Shown here: piece after piece, positions 1-5,764 of the stretch
Layout: each line of letters starts with the position of its first letter
Numbering within the stretch: the stretch's first letter is position 1
Assembly (NCBI GenBank): GCA_020631315.1
Contig: JAHDHM010000175.1
Coordinates: 1 to 5,764 of the forward strand
DNA length: 5,764 nt
Source: Acidimicrobiales bacterium
Lineage (GTDB): Bacteria > Actinomycetota > Acidimicrobiia > Acidimicrobiales > Poriferisodaliceae
Direction: 5' to 3'
Translations under genes and position numbers: made by a program
Notes under the pieces: generated by a model
Seen by the model: the letters and a program-made list of their open reading frames with translations, nothing else
The model's database searches: none
What the model was told of the DNA's origin: nothing

Positions 1-1
1 C

Positions 2-1972
2 ATCACCGTCACCTGGGCCGGACCCGACGGTCCCGCGCCGCTGACGACGACCACCGCCGCCGACGGCTCCTGGTCGATCGACCGGTTGCCGTTCGACGTG
101 CCGATCACGGTCACGGTCGACGACCTGGACCTGCCGTCCAACGTCGCCCCGACCCACGATCTCGACGACCCTGCTGGCGCCAGCGTCACGACGCCGCACA
201 TCGCGGTCGTGACGATCGACGCCGGCACACCGAACCGCGACGACGTCGACTTCGGCTACGCCGGGCTCGGGTCGATCGGCGACACCGTCTGGCTCGACGT
301 CGACGGTGACGGTGCGGATGCACCGGCCCCCGAGGACGTCCTGTTGCCGAACGTGGCGGTCACCATCACGTGGACCAACCCGGCCAACGGCGGTGACGTG
401 CTGACCCTGCGTCGTGTCACCGACGTCGACGGTCAGTACCTCGCTGACGGTCTTCCCGACGGCGACTACACCGTCACGGTCGACCCGGCCACGCTGCCGG
501 CAGGTGTCGTGCCGACACACGACGCCGACGGAGCGCTGGCTCCGGCCACCGCCGACGGCACGAGCTCGCTGACCCTCGCCGACGACGGCCTGACGTCGTC
601 CGTCGACGAGGCGATCCGTCTCGATCAGGACTTCGCGTACACCGGCACGATCAGCGTGGGTGACCTCGTCTGGTACGACGCCGACGGCGACGGCTCGGTC
701 GACGACGGCACCGAGAACCCCCTCGAGGTCGGCCTGCCCGGCGGGACCGTGACGATCGTGTGGACGGACCCGATCACCGGGGCGACGTTCACCTGGACCG
801 ACGTGACCGACGCCGAGGGGGCCTACCTGTTCGAACGGGTTCCCGCGGGCGACGTCGTGCTGACACTCGACCTTCCGCTCGACCCGATCGGGTTGGTGCA
901 CACGGACGATCTGGACGGTGTCGCCGACGGCAGCACCGAGTTCACACTCACGATCGGCGGCGACCGCCTCGACGCCGACTTCGGCGTGCGCGAGGTCACC
1001 GACCTCCAGGTCGACAAGTCCTCGAGCGGGTTCTTCCGGGTCGGCGAGACCAACTCGTGGACGGTGACGGTCACGAACGTCGGGCCGGCGCTCGCCGAGG
1101 GTGTCGTCATCACCGACACGCTCCCGAACGGGACGAGCTACGTCGGCGTCGGCGGGACCGACGCCGCAGCGTGGAACTGTGCCGCTCGACCCGCACCCGA
1201 GTCGCAGATCGTCGACTGCTCGCCGCTCGCGGCGTTGGCTCCGGCGTCCACGTCGGAGTTCACGATCGACGTCGCCGTGTCGGTCGCCGCAGTCCCGAGC
1301 GTGACGAACACGATCACGGCCTCGACGACCACGGCCGACCTCGATCCGACGAACGACACCGACAGCGACGTCGTCGAGGTGCCGCTGTCCGTGCTCGACA
1401 TGACGAAGGAACTCGACGGCCAGCTGTACACCGGCTCCGAAGCCCTGTACCGACTGTCGGTGCGCAACGCCGGGCCGAGCGACACCCGTGGCACCGTCAC
1501 GGTCGTCGATCAGCTGCCTGCCGACCTCACCTACGTGTCGTCGACAGGCGACGGCTGGTCGTGTTCGGCCAACGGCTCCACGGTCACGTGTCAGAACGAC
1601 GGCGTGATCCCGGTCGGCGCCACAGCGGTGATCGAGGTCACCGCACGCGTCGGTGGCGTCGCCGGTTCGAACGTCGCCAACACGGCGACGGTGACCGGCG
1701 GCAACGAGGTGGCCGGCACCGAACTCGACCAGGAGCTGCTGCCTGGCATCATCGGCTCGATCGACGAAGGCCTCGCCGACGTCATCGGCGTCGAGACCGA
1801 AGGCGGCACCGTCCCTGACGGGGTCGACAACGCCAACGGCAACGTGCTCGCCCGCACCGGTCTCGGCAGCCCGACGATCGCCGTCAGCGCCGCCCTCGTG
1901 GTGCTCCTCGGCGGTCTATTGGCCTTCGCATCACGTCGCCGGCTCTGGTGGCACCTGCGCATGCGCCTCTGA
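2..1972 (+). CDS. Sortase-anchored surface protein with SdrD B-like and DUF11 repeats (5' end outside window)
   Basis: The frame is open from base 2, so 656 residues are visible (numbered here from base 2) and the true start lies upstream. The TTG at base 86 lies inside the first domain and is not the start. Domains in order: end of an SdrD B-like domain (1-86, closing DFGY); a second (about 91-213, starting SIGDTVWLDVDGDG); a third (about 218-328, starting SVGDLVWYDADGDG); then DUF11 repeats at about 334-458 and 465-572. Each complete SdrD B-like domain opens with a DxDxDG-type loop, which in this family binds calcium. Each DUF11 repeat carries a close cysteine pair (393/406 and 521/530), probably a disulfide. 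The C-terminus has LARTG (616-620), a hydrophobic helix (about 622-643) and an RRR-containing basic tail, the layout of a sortase substrate. By alignment to the downstream paralogue, about 68 N-terminal residues including the signal peptide are missing, or more if there are extra repeats. The role is probably structural or adhesive at the cell surface; the ligand is unknown. Confidence 0.88.
   Translation: MTVTWAGPDGPAPLTTTTAADGSWSIDRLPFDVPITVTVDDLDLPSNVAPTHDLDDPAGASVTTPHIAVVTIDAGTPNRDDVDFGYAGLGSIGDTVWLDVDGDGADAPAPEDVLLPNVAVTITWTNPANGGDVLTLRRVTDVDGQYLADGLPDGDYTVTVDPATLPAGVVPTHDADGALAPATADGTSSLTLADDGLTSSVDEAIRLDQDFAYTGTISVGDLVWYDADGDGSVDDGTENPLEVGLPGGTVTIVWTDPITGATFTWTDVTDAEGAYLFERVPAGDVVLTLDLPLDPIGLVHTDDLDGVADGSTEFTLTIGGDRLDADFGVREVTDLQVDKSSSGFFRVGETNSWTVTVTNVGPALAEGVVITDTLPNGTSYVGVGGTDAAAWNCAARPAPESQIVDCSPLAALAPASTSEFTIDVAVSVAAVPSVTNTITASTTTADLDPTNDTDSDVVEVPLSVLDMTKELDGQLYTGSEALYRLSVRNAGPSDTRGTVTVVDQLPADLTYVSSTGDGWSCSANGSTVTCQNDGVIPVGATAVIEVTARVGGVAGSNVANTATVTGGNEVAGTELDQELLPGIIGSIDEGLADVIGVETEGGTVPDGVDNANGNVLARTGLGSPTIAVSAALVVLLGGLLAFASRRRLWWHLRMRL
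1847..1861 (+). other. LARTG cell-wall sorting motif of the first surface protein
   Basis: These codons read L-A-R-T-G and are followed by a run of about 20 hydrophobic residues and then SRRR and further basic residues to the stop. This is the tripartite sorting signal of sortase substrates. LAxTG rather than LPxTG is the known preference of class E sortases of high-GC actinobacteria (for example the SrtE enzymes acting on Streptomyces chaplins). The motif is seen directly; the sortase class is inferred. Confidence 0.75.
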
Positions 1973-1981
1973 GGCGACCAG

Positions 1982-2001
1982 GAGGGGCGCCCTGGCCCCT
2001 C
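1982..2001 (+). terminator. Stem-loop just after the first surface-protein gene, possible terminator
   Basis: A perfect 7-bp stem, GAGGGGC (1982-1988) with GCCCCTC (1995-2001), encloses a 6-base loop and starts 9 bases after the stop codon. There is no T-run after it, so it is not a canonical intrinsic terminator, although U-less hairpins are often proposed as terminators in high-GC actinobacteria. An alternative pairing of CCAGG (1978-1982) with CCTGG (1991-1995) overlaps it. Confidence 0.4.
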
Positions 2002-2038
2002 ACCGGGAGTACTTGATCTCGGCGATCAGCATGCCGAT

Positions 2039-2065
2039 GGGGTCGGGACCGTTTGTCCCGACCCC
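2039..2065 (+). promoter_or_regulatory. Perfect 11-bp inverted repeat just before the second surface-protein start codon
   Basis: GGGGTCGGGAC (2039-2049) pairs exactly with GTCCCGACCCC (2055-2065) around the 5-base loop CGTTT. The base of the stem is 12 bases before the ATG at 2078, where a ribosome binding site would normally lie. The bases between (2066-2077) hold no good Shine-Dalgarno sequence. It may be a U-less terminator for the upstream gene, a repressor operator, or an RNA hairpin affecting translation of the downstream gene. The sequence alone does not decide between these. A further small dyad, CGATC-g-GATCG (2065-2075), abuts it. Confidence 0.55.
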
Positions 2066-2077
2066 GATCGGATCGAC

Positions 2078-4333
2078 ATGCCCCGCCGAAGTGCTCGACG
2101 AATCCTGATGCTCCTGAGCGCCGCCCTCGTGGCGTCGTTCGCAGCGCTCGCCACCAGCAACACCGCGTCCGCCCAGGACTTCACTGCCCAGACGACGGGC
2201 GTGTTGGGCGACCGCGTGTGGCTCGATCTCGACTTCGACGGTGTGTTCGACGCGGGCGAAGTCGGCCTCGCCGGTATCGACGTGACCGTCTCGTGGAACT
2301 CGGGTTCCAACACCTCCAGCACGACCACGGCCGCAGACGGCACGTGGACGGTCGGCTCGCTGCCGTTCGACACGTTGCTCACCGTGACGGTCGACGACAC
2401 CGATCTTCCCAACAACGTGACCCCCACGCACGACCTGGACGACCCCGCCCTCTCCGGCCCGATCGGGTCGCCGCATCAGGCAACGGTGACCTTGACGTCG
2501 GGTGCGCAGACCAACAACGACCTGGACTTCGGCTACGTCGGTCTCAGCTCGGTCGGCGACATGGTCTGGCTCGACATCGACGCCGACGGCAACTCGACCA
2601 TGGAGACCGGTGACGTCGCGCTCGTCGGTGTCGACGTCCGGGTCGAGTGGCCCGGCCCCAACGGTGGTGATCCGCTGGTCCAGACGGCGACCACCGACGG
2701 ATCCGGCTACTGGCTGGTGCAGGGGCTGCCCGGTGGCGTCGTCACCGTGACCCCGGACCCCTCGAGCCTGCCGAACGGCGTCGTGGCGACCTACGACGCC
2801 GACGGCCTCATCGACGGCATGAGCACCATCGACGTCACCGACGACACGCTGACGGTCGAGAACGAGGGTGACCGCGGCATGCTCGTCGACTTCGCCTTCG
2901 CCGGCACCGGCTCGATCGGTGGCGTGTTCTGGTCCGATGTGGACGGCAGCGGGACCAACAACAGCGAGTCCGGCATCCCGACGACCACCGTGTCGATCGA
3001 ATGGACCGACGACGTCACCATGTCGATGGCGACCTGGTCCACGACCACCGACGGCAACGGCGACTTCCTCGCCGGCAACCTCCCCGCCGGCTTCTACCGG
3101 ATCACCGCACCTGACCTCGTCACGGCCCTGTGGACGCCGACCTTCGACGTCGACGCGGTGAACGACGGTGAAGCCAACTTCGCACTCACCGCCGGACAGG
3201 ACCTGCTGTCGACCGACTTCGGTTGGCGTCAGATCGCCGACCTGCGCGTCGTGGCCACCGCACTCTCGACCTTCCGGATCGGTGAGACCGCGCAGTTCGC
3301 CGTGCAGGTCACCAACGACGGTCCCGGCACCGCCCTCGGCCCGGTCAACGTCGTGCACGATCTCGGCGACGGACTGACCTTCGACAGCATCACCGGACCG
3401 GGCGCCAGCGACTGGAGCTGTGTCACCGACCCGGCACCGAACGACGACATCGTGCGCTGCACGTTCGTGGCCGGTGACATGCCGGTGAGCAGCAGCAGCT
3501 ACAGCCTGCTGGTCATGCCGGACGCCGCCGCTGCACCGATGGCGACCGTCCTGTCGACCGTTGGTTCGACCTCGGCCGACGACAACACCGCCGACAACTC
3601 GCACACCGGCACCGCGGATGCGCCGCTGTCCGAGCTGAACCTCACGATGACCCGCATGGATCCGCTCGAGGCAGGCACGGTCGTCACCTACCGCATCGGC
3701 GTCACGAACGCCGGGCCATCGGTCACGAGCGGTGCCATCACCGTCGTGAACGACCTGCCGAACGGCCTGCTGTACGACGACTACGTCGGTGACGGTTGGA
3801 GCTGCGGTGCCAGCAACGGCGACGTCGTCTGCGTGCACGTCGGCGTGATCCCCGTCGGCGCGACCGCGAACGTCGACCTCGAACTCGTCGTGACCGCCGC
3901 GGAGGGCGCCTCGGTGGCGAACTCGGCCACGGCCACCGGCGGCAACGAGGTCGATGGCTCGTCGCTCGACCAGGGCACCGTCGACGCCGAGGTGGGTGCG
4001 GCCACCGACGACCTCACCGAGACCGTCAGCTCCGCAGGCACCACGACGACCACGGCACCTGCGACGACGACCACCACGACCGCTCCGACCGGCTCGACGA
4101 CCACCACGACCGCCCCCGGCGCGACGACCACGACCGACGGCTCGGCCGGCGGCAGCGGCAACCAGACGGACGGGAGCACCGACGTCGACGGTGGGACGAC
4201 CGAACTGGCCCGCACCGGCATGGCCGAGATGTTCCTGTGGTTCACCGTCCTGGCACTCTCGGCCGGCGGCATCATGACGTGGGCGACTCGCCCGCTGCGC
4301 CGACCGAAGGCCGGCACCCACTGGGGTCAGTGA
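2078..4333 (+). CDS. Secreted, sortase-anchored surface protein with SdrD B-like and DUF11 repeats, complete
   Basis: This 751-residue protein is a paralogue of the gene upstream, 105 bp away on the same strand. Residues 1-32 form a Sec signal peptide: basic start (MPRRSARR), hydrophobic core, and a TASA-QDF cleavage site after Ala32. This supports the ATG at 2078 although no clear Shine-Dalgarno precedes it. Three SdrD B-like domains follow (about 41-153, 155-274, 277-383), each starting with a G-D/G-x-V/F-W-x-D stretch and an Asp-rich calcium-type loop. Two DUF11 repeats follow (about 386-515 and 518-625) with cysteine pairs 448/461 and 576/585. A Thr/Ala/Pro stalk (655-686), then LARTG (710-714), a membrane helix (about 715-736) and the basic tail RPLRRPK complete the anchor. 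The protein is probably exported, trimmed by a sortase and displayed on the envelope as a rigid rod of Ig-like domains. Adhesion, matrix or structural function is inferred; no catalytic domain is visible. Confidence 0.92.
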   Translation: MPRRSARRILMLLSAALVASFAALATSNTASAQDFTAQTTGVLGDRVWLDLDFDGVFDAGEVGLAGIDVTVSWNSGSNTSSTTTAADGTWTVGSLPFDTLLTVTVDDTDLPNNVTPTHDLDDPALSGPIGSPHQATVTLTSGAQTNNDLDFGYVGLSSVGDMVWLDIDADGNSTMETGDVALVGVDVRVEWPGPNGGDPLVQTATTDGSGYWLVQGLPGGVVTVTPDPSSLPNGVVATYDADGLIDGMSTIDVTDDTLTVENEGDRGMLVDFAFAGTGSIGGVFWSDVDGSGTNNSESGIPTTTVSIEWTDDVTMSMATWSTTTDGNGDFLAGNLPAGFYRITAPDLVTALWTPTFDVDAVNDGEANFALTAGQDLLSTDFGWRQIADLRVVATALSTFRIGETAQFAVQVTNDGPGTALGPVNVVHDLGDGLTFDSITGPGASDWSCVTDPAPNDDIVRCTFVAGDMPVSSSSYSLLVMPDAAAAPMATVLSTVGSTSADDNTADNSHTGTADAPLSELNLTMTRMDPLEAGTVVTYRIGVTNAGPSVTSGAITVVNDLPNGLLYDDYVGDGWSCGASNGDVVCVHVGVIPVGATANVDLELVVTAAEGASVANSATATGGNEVDGSSLDQGTVDAEVGAATDDLTETVSSAGTTTTTAPATTTTTTAPTGSTTTTTAPGATTTTDGSAGGSGNQTDGSTDVDGGTTELARTGMAEMFLWFTVLALSAGGIMTWATRPLRRPKAGTHWGQ
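4040..4135 (+). repeat. Degenerate ACG/ACC repeat encoding a Thr-rich stalk (TTTTTAP units)
   Basis: Residues 655-686 of the second surface protein consist of three imperfect units, T5-AP-A, T6-AP-TGS and T5-AP-GA, followed by four more threonines. They are written almost entirely with ACG and ACC threonine codons. Such Thr/Pro spacers next to a sorting signal typically span the cell wall and may be O-glycosylated in actinobacteria (inference). The upstream paralogue lacks this stretch. Short, internally repetitive DNA of this type can change length by slippage or recombination. Confidence 0.8.
4205..4219 (+). other. LARTG cell-wall sorting motif of the second surface protein
   Basis: L-A-R-T-G at residues 710-714 is followed by a hydrophobic helix of about 20 residues and a tail rich in Arg and Lys. 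The pentapeptide is identical to that of the upstream paralogue although the residues around it differ, which indicates selection on the motif itself. It fits the LAxTG consensus of class E sortases (inferred; no sortase is encoded in this window). Confidence 0.75.
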
Positions 4334-4338
4334 GCGAC

Positions 4339-4356
4339 GGGGCTGGCGTCAGCCCC
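4339..4356. terminator. Shared stem-loop between convergent genes, probable bidirectional terminator
   Basis: GGGGCTG (4339-4345) pairs with CAGCCCC (4350-4356) around the 4-base loop GCGT. It begins 5 bases after the stop codon of the surface-protein gene, and its 3' arm overlaps the last codons and stop of the aminotransferase gene on the other strand. A hairpin reads the same in both directions, so it could end both transcripts. No T-run is present on either side. It is flanked by the direct repeat TGAGCG (4331-4336 and 4357-4362). A second, weaker dyad, CACTG-gggt-CAGTG (4319-4332), lies just before it. Confidence 0.5.
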
Positions 4357-5572
4357 TGAGCGCACCGACCGCCGCCGCCAGACGCTGGGCGGCGTCACCG
4401 AGTTCCTCCGGTGACGCCGTCGCGAACGACAGTCGCAGATGGAACGGCAGCGGTCGTTCGACCGCGAAGGCCGAGCCGGGCACGAACGCCACTCCGTGGT
4501 CGAGCGCCGTGTGGAGCAGCTTCGACGTGTCGACGGCCGCGTCACCCTGGAGCTCACCCCACAGGAACATGCCACCGTCGGGAGACGAGAAGCGAAGCTC
4601 GTCGCCGAACGCCGCGGTCAGACCTGCAGCCAGCGCGTCACGACGGGTCTGGTACCAGGGGCCGAGCTTGGCCTGATGGCTGGCGAACCAGCCAGGCTGA
4701 CGCAGCAGCCCGAGCGCCGTGTGCTGCGCGAACGTCGAGGTGTGCAGGTCGACGGCCTGCTTGCCGATCGTGACGGCGTCGATGAGCGGCTGCGGACCGA
4801 TGACCCAGGCGACGCGCAGGCCCGGAGCCAACGTCTTCGACACCGTCCCGATCCGGACCACCCGATCCGAGAACGACGCCATCGTCGGCACCGGGTCGCC
4901 TTCGAACCGCAGCGCACCGTACGGGTCGTCCTCGATGATCAGGAAGCCGTGGCGGTCGGCCAGCTCGGCGAGGTGCCGCCGGCGTTCGGCCGACATGGTC
5001 ACGCCCGTCGGATTCTGGAAGTTGGGGTTCGTGTAGACGAACGTCGGGCGCAGCCCGGCCTGGAGACGTTCGGCCAGCACGTCGGTGACCAGGCCGTCAT
5101 CGTCGATCGGGATGCCGACGAACTCGGGGTCGTAGCCCCGGATCGCCTGCAGGGCACCGAGGTAGGCGGGGTCGTCGGTCACGACCACGTCGCCCGGGTC
5201 GAGCAGCACCCGACCGAGCAGGTCGATCGCCTGCTGGCTTCCCGTGGTGATGAGGATCTGTTCGGGGCTCGTGGTGGTCGCACCGCCGGAGGCCAGGTCC
5301 GCCTCGACAGCGACGAGCTCACGAAGTTCGACGACGCCCTCGGTGAGGCCGTACTGCACCGCATCGCTGCCGAGCTCGTCGAGTGCGGTCGCCGCGCTCT
5401 GGGCCAACGGCTCGATGGGGAACAGCTCCGGCGCCGGGATGCCGCCCGCCAGCGAGATCACGTCCGGCCGGTTCGCGTGCTGGAGGAGGTCGCGGATCAC
5501 CGACGACGTCGCGTTGCGCGCACGCGTCGAGAGCAGGTCGCGGACGAGATCATCGGTGCCGACGGGATCCAT
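4349..5572 (-). CDS. PLP-dependent aminotransferase, class I/II, LysN (2-aminoadipate aminotransferase)-like
   Basis: This fold-type I, cytosolic PLP enzyme transfers an amino group between an amino acid and a 2-oxo acid, probably with 2-oxoglutarate/glutamate as one pair. Counting from the ATG whose complement is at 5570-5572 gives 407 residues, close to the usual family length. Visible motifs: SLAGGIPAPELFP near the N-terminus; QYGLTEG; TTGSQQAIDL for cofactor phosphate binding; NPNFQNPTG (Asn187); EDDPY (Asp215, which pairs with the pyridine nitrogen, and Tyr218); SKTLAPGLR (Lys246 forms the Schiff base, Arg253); FVPGSAF; and LRLSFA (Arg380, substrate carboxylate). The pattern matches the LysN/2-aminoadipate aminotransferase group, whose members are often broad in substrate. 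It lacks the N-terminal GntR helix-turn-helix of MocR regulators. A longer reading from 5671 would add an Arg/His-rich extension overlapping the divergent gene and is rejected; the ATG at 5590 is an alternative. No lysine-pathway neighbours are present, so the substrate is open. Confidence 0.93.
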   Translation of the reverse strand: MDPVGTDDLVRDLLSTRARNATSSVIRDLLQHANRPDVISLAGGIPAPELFPIEPLAQSAATALDELGSDAVQYGLTEGVVELRELVAVEADLASGGATTTSPEQILITTGSQQAIDLLGRVLLDPGDVVVTDDPAYLGALQAIRGYDPEFVGIPIDDDGLVTDVLAERLQAGLRPTFVYTNPNFQNPTGVTMSAERRRHLAELADRHGFLIIEDDPYGALRFEGDPVPTMASFSDRVVRIGTVSKTLAPGLRVAWVIGPQPLIDAVTIGKQAVDLHTSTFAQHTALGLLRQPGWFASHQAKLGPWYQTRRDALAAGLTAAFGDELRFSSPDGGMFLWGELQGDAAVDTSKLLHTALDHGVAFVPGSAFAVERPLPFHLRLSFATASPEELGDAAQRLAAAVGALRG

Positions 5573-5643
5573 CGACAGATGATGGCGCATCGAGAGGGGC
5601 CGGTGGCGTGACGTGTGGACCCCTCGTTCGACACGATGACGCC
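5573..5643. promoter_or_regulatory. Divergent intergenic region between aminotransferase and DJ-1/PfpI genes
   Basis: These 71 bases separate the two chosen start codons and must carry the control regions of both genes if each has its own promoter. I see no convincing -35/-10 pair, no clear Shine-Dalgarno before either start, and no strong dyad. The call rests on position alone. Confidence 0.35.
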
Positions 5644-5764
5644 ATGAACGACGCATCGACCACTGCTTCATCCTCTTCCTCCTCGGAGGGCGCCGCTGCT
5701 GATCTGCCGCAGATCGCCTTCGTCGTCTACGACGGCATGACGACCCTCGACCTCATCGGTCCGC
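5644..5764 (+). CDS. DJ-1/PfpI superfamily protein, N-terminal part only (runs off window)
   Basis: Forty codons are visible from the ATG at 5644. A low-complexity start rich in Ser and Ala (residues 2-22) leads into QIAFVVYDGMTTLDLIGP, the first beta strand and following turn typical of the DJ-1/PfpI (class I glutamine amidotransferase-like) fold. The TxLDLIGP signature is common in isonitrile hydratase-like members and also in the N-terminal domain of GlxA-type AraC-family regulators, so enzyme and regulator cannot be separated here. The nucleophilic cysteine of the family lies beyond the window. It is divergent from the aminotransferase with a 71-bp gap. A GTG at 5608 is in frame and is a possible alternative start. 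No strong ribosome binding site is seen. Confidence 0.72.
   Translation, partial: MNDASTTASSSSSSEGAAADLPQIAFVVYDGMTTLDLIGP

Noticed and set aside
86..88. TTG as the start codon of the first surface-protein gene
   Set aside because: The frame is open to base 2, and the residues before it match the first SdrD B-like domain of the paralogue, so it is internal.
760..1818. A 352-codon plus-strand frame overlapping the first surface-protein gene
   Set aside because: It is almost entirely Arg, Gly, His and Asp, a typical shifted-frame product of GC-rich DNA. The alternative frame encodes clear DUF11 domains.
2013..2041. TTGATC (2013-2018) as a -35 element for the second surface-protein gene
   Set aside because: No acceptable -10 hexamer occurs at a 16-18 base distance, and the bases also form a weak TGATC/GATCA dyad, so a promoter cannot be supported.
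4040..4135. CRISPR-like or satellite array in the ACG/ACC-rich stretch
   Set aside because: The units are short, imperfect and in frame within a coding region, encoding a Thr/Pro stalk. There are no spacers of regular length.
2000..4321. A 773-codon open frame on the minus strand opposite the complete surface-protein gene
   Set aside because: Its product is dominated by Arg, Gly, Val, His and Asp with no recognisable domain, as expected for the complement of Asp/Thr/Val-rich GC-biased codons. The plus-strand protein has a signal peptide, domains and an anchor.
4439..5611. A 390-codon open frame on the plus strand opposite the aminotransferase
   Set aside because: It is low-complexity and Arg/Glu/Val-rich with no motifs, while the minus strand encodes an intact aminotransferase with all key residues.

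Overview
The window is GC-rich with strongly G/C-biased third codon positions and long shadow reading frames on both strands. Together with class-E-type (LAxTG) sorting signals on two secreted proteins, this suggests a high-GC actinobacterium. An acidimicrobial lineage (Ilumatobacter-like) is my impression from the style of the proteins, not something the sequence proves. No RNA genes, CRISPR arrays, insertion sequences or phage genes were seen.

Layout. (1) Bases 2-1972 (+): the 3' part of a gene for a large cell-surface protein, cut by the left window edge. It has three SdrD B-like (Cna-B-type) repeats, two DUF11 repeats and a C-terminal LARTG signal, membrane helix and basic tail. (2) Bases 1973-2077: a 105-bp gap with a 7-bp stem-loop just after the first gene and a perfect 11-bp stem-loop ending 12 bases before the next start codon. 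(3) Bases 2078-4333 (+): a complete paralogue of the first gene with the same domain order. It has a signal peptide at the N-terminus, a Thr-rich stalk before the anchor, and again LARTG. (4) Bases 4349-5572 (-): a convergent fold-type I PLP aminotransferase of the LysN/2-aminoadipate aminotransferase-like group. The two 3' ends share a stem-loop. (5) Bases 5573-5643: a short divergent intergenic region. (6) Bases 5644-5764 (+): the first 40 codons of a DJ-1/PfpI superfamily gene that runs off the right edge.

How the parts fit. The two surface proteins look like a tandem duplication. They are collinear repeat by repeat, have identical cysteine spacing in the DUF11 part and share short identical DNA words, but differ in the region next to the cell wall. 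Both are predicted to be exported by the Sec route and anchored by a sortase that is not encoded here. The aminotransferase and the DJ-1/PfpI gene are a divergent metabolic pair with no evident link to the surface proteins. The most interesting content is the tandem surface-protein locus with its anchor motif and the strong hairpin between the two genes. I see no clearly new multi-gene system.
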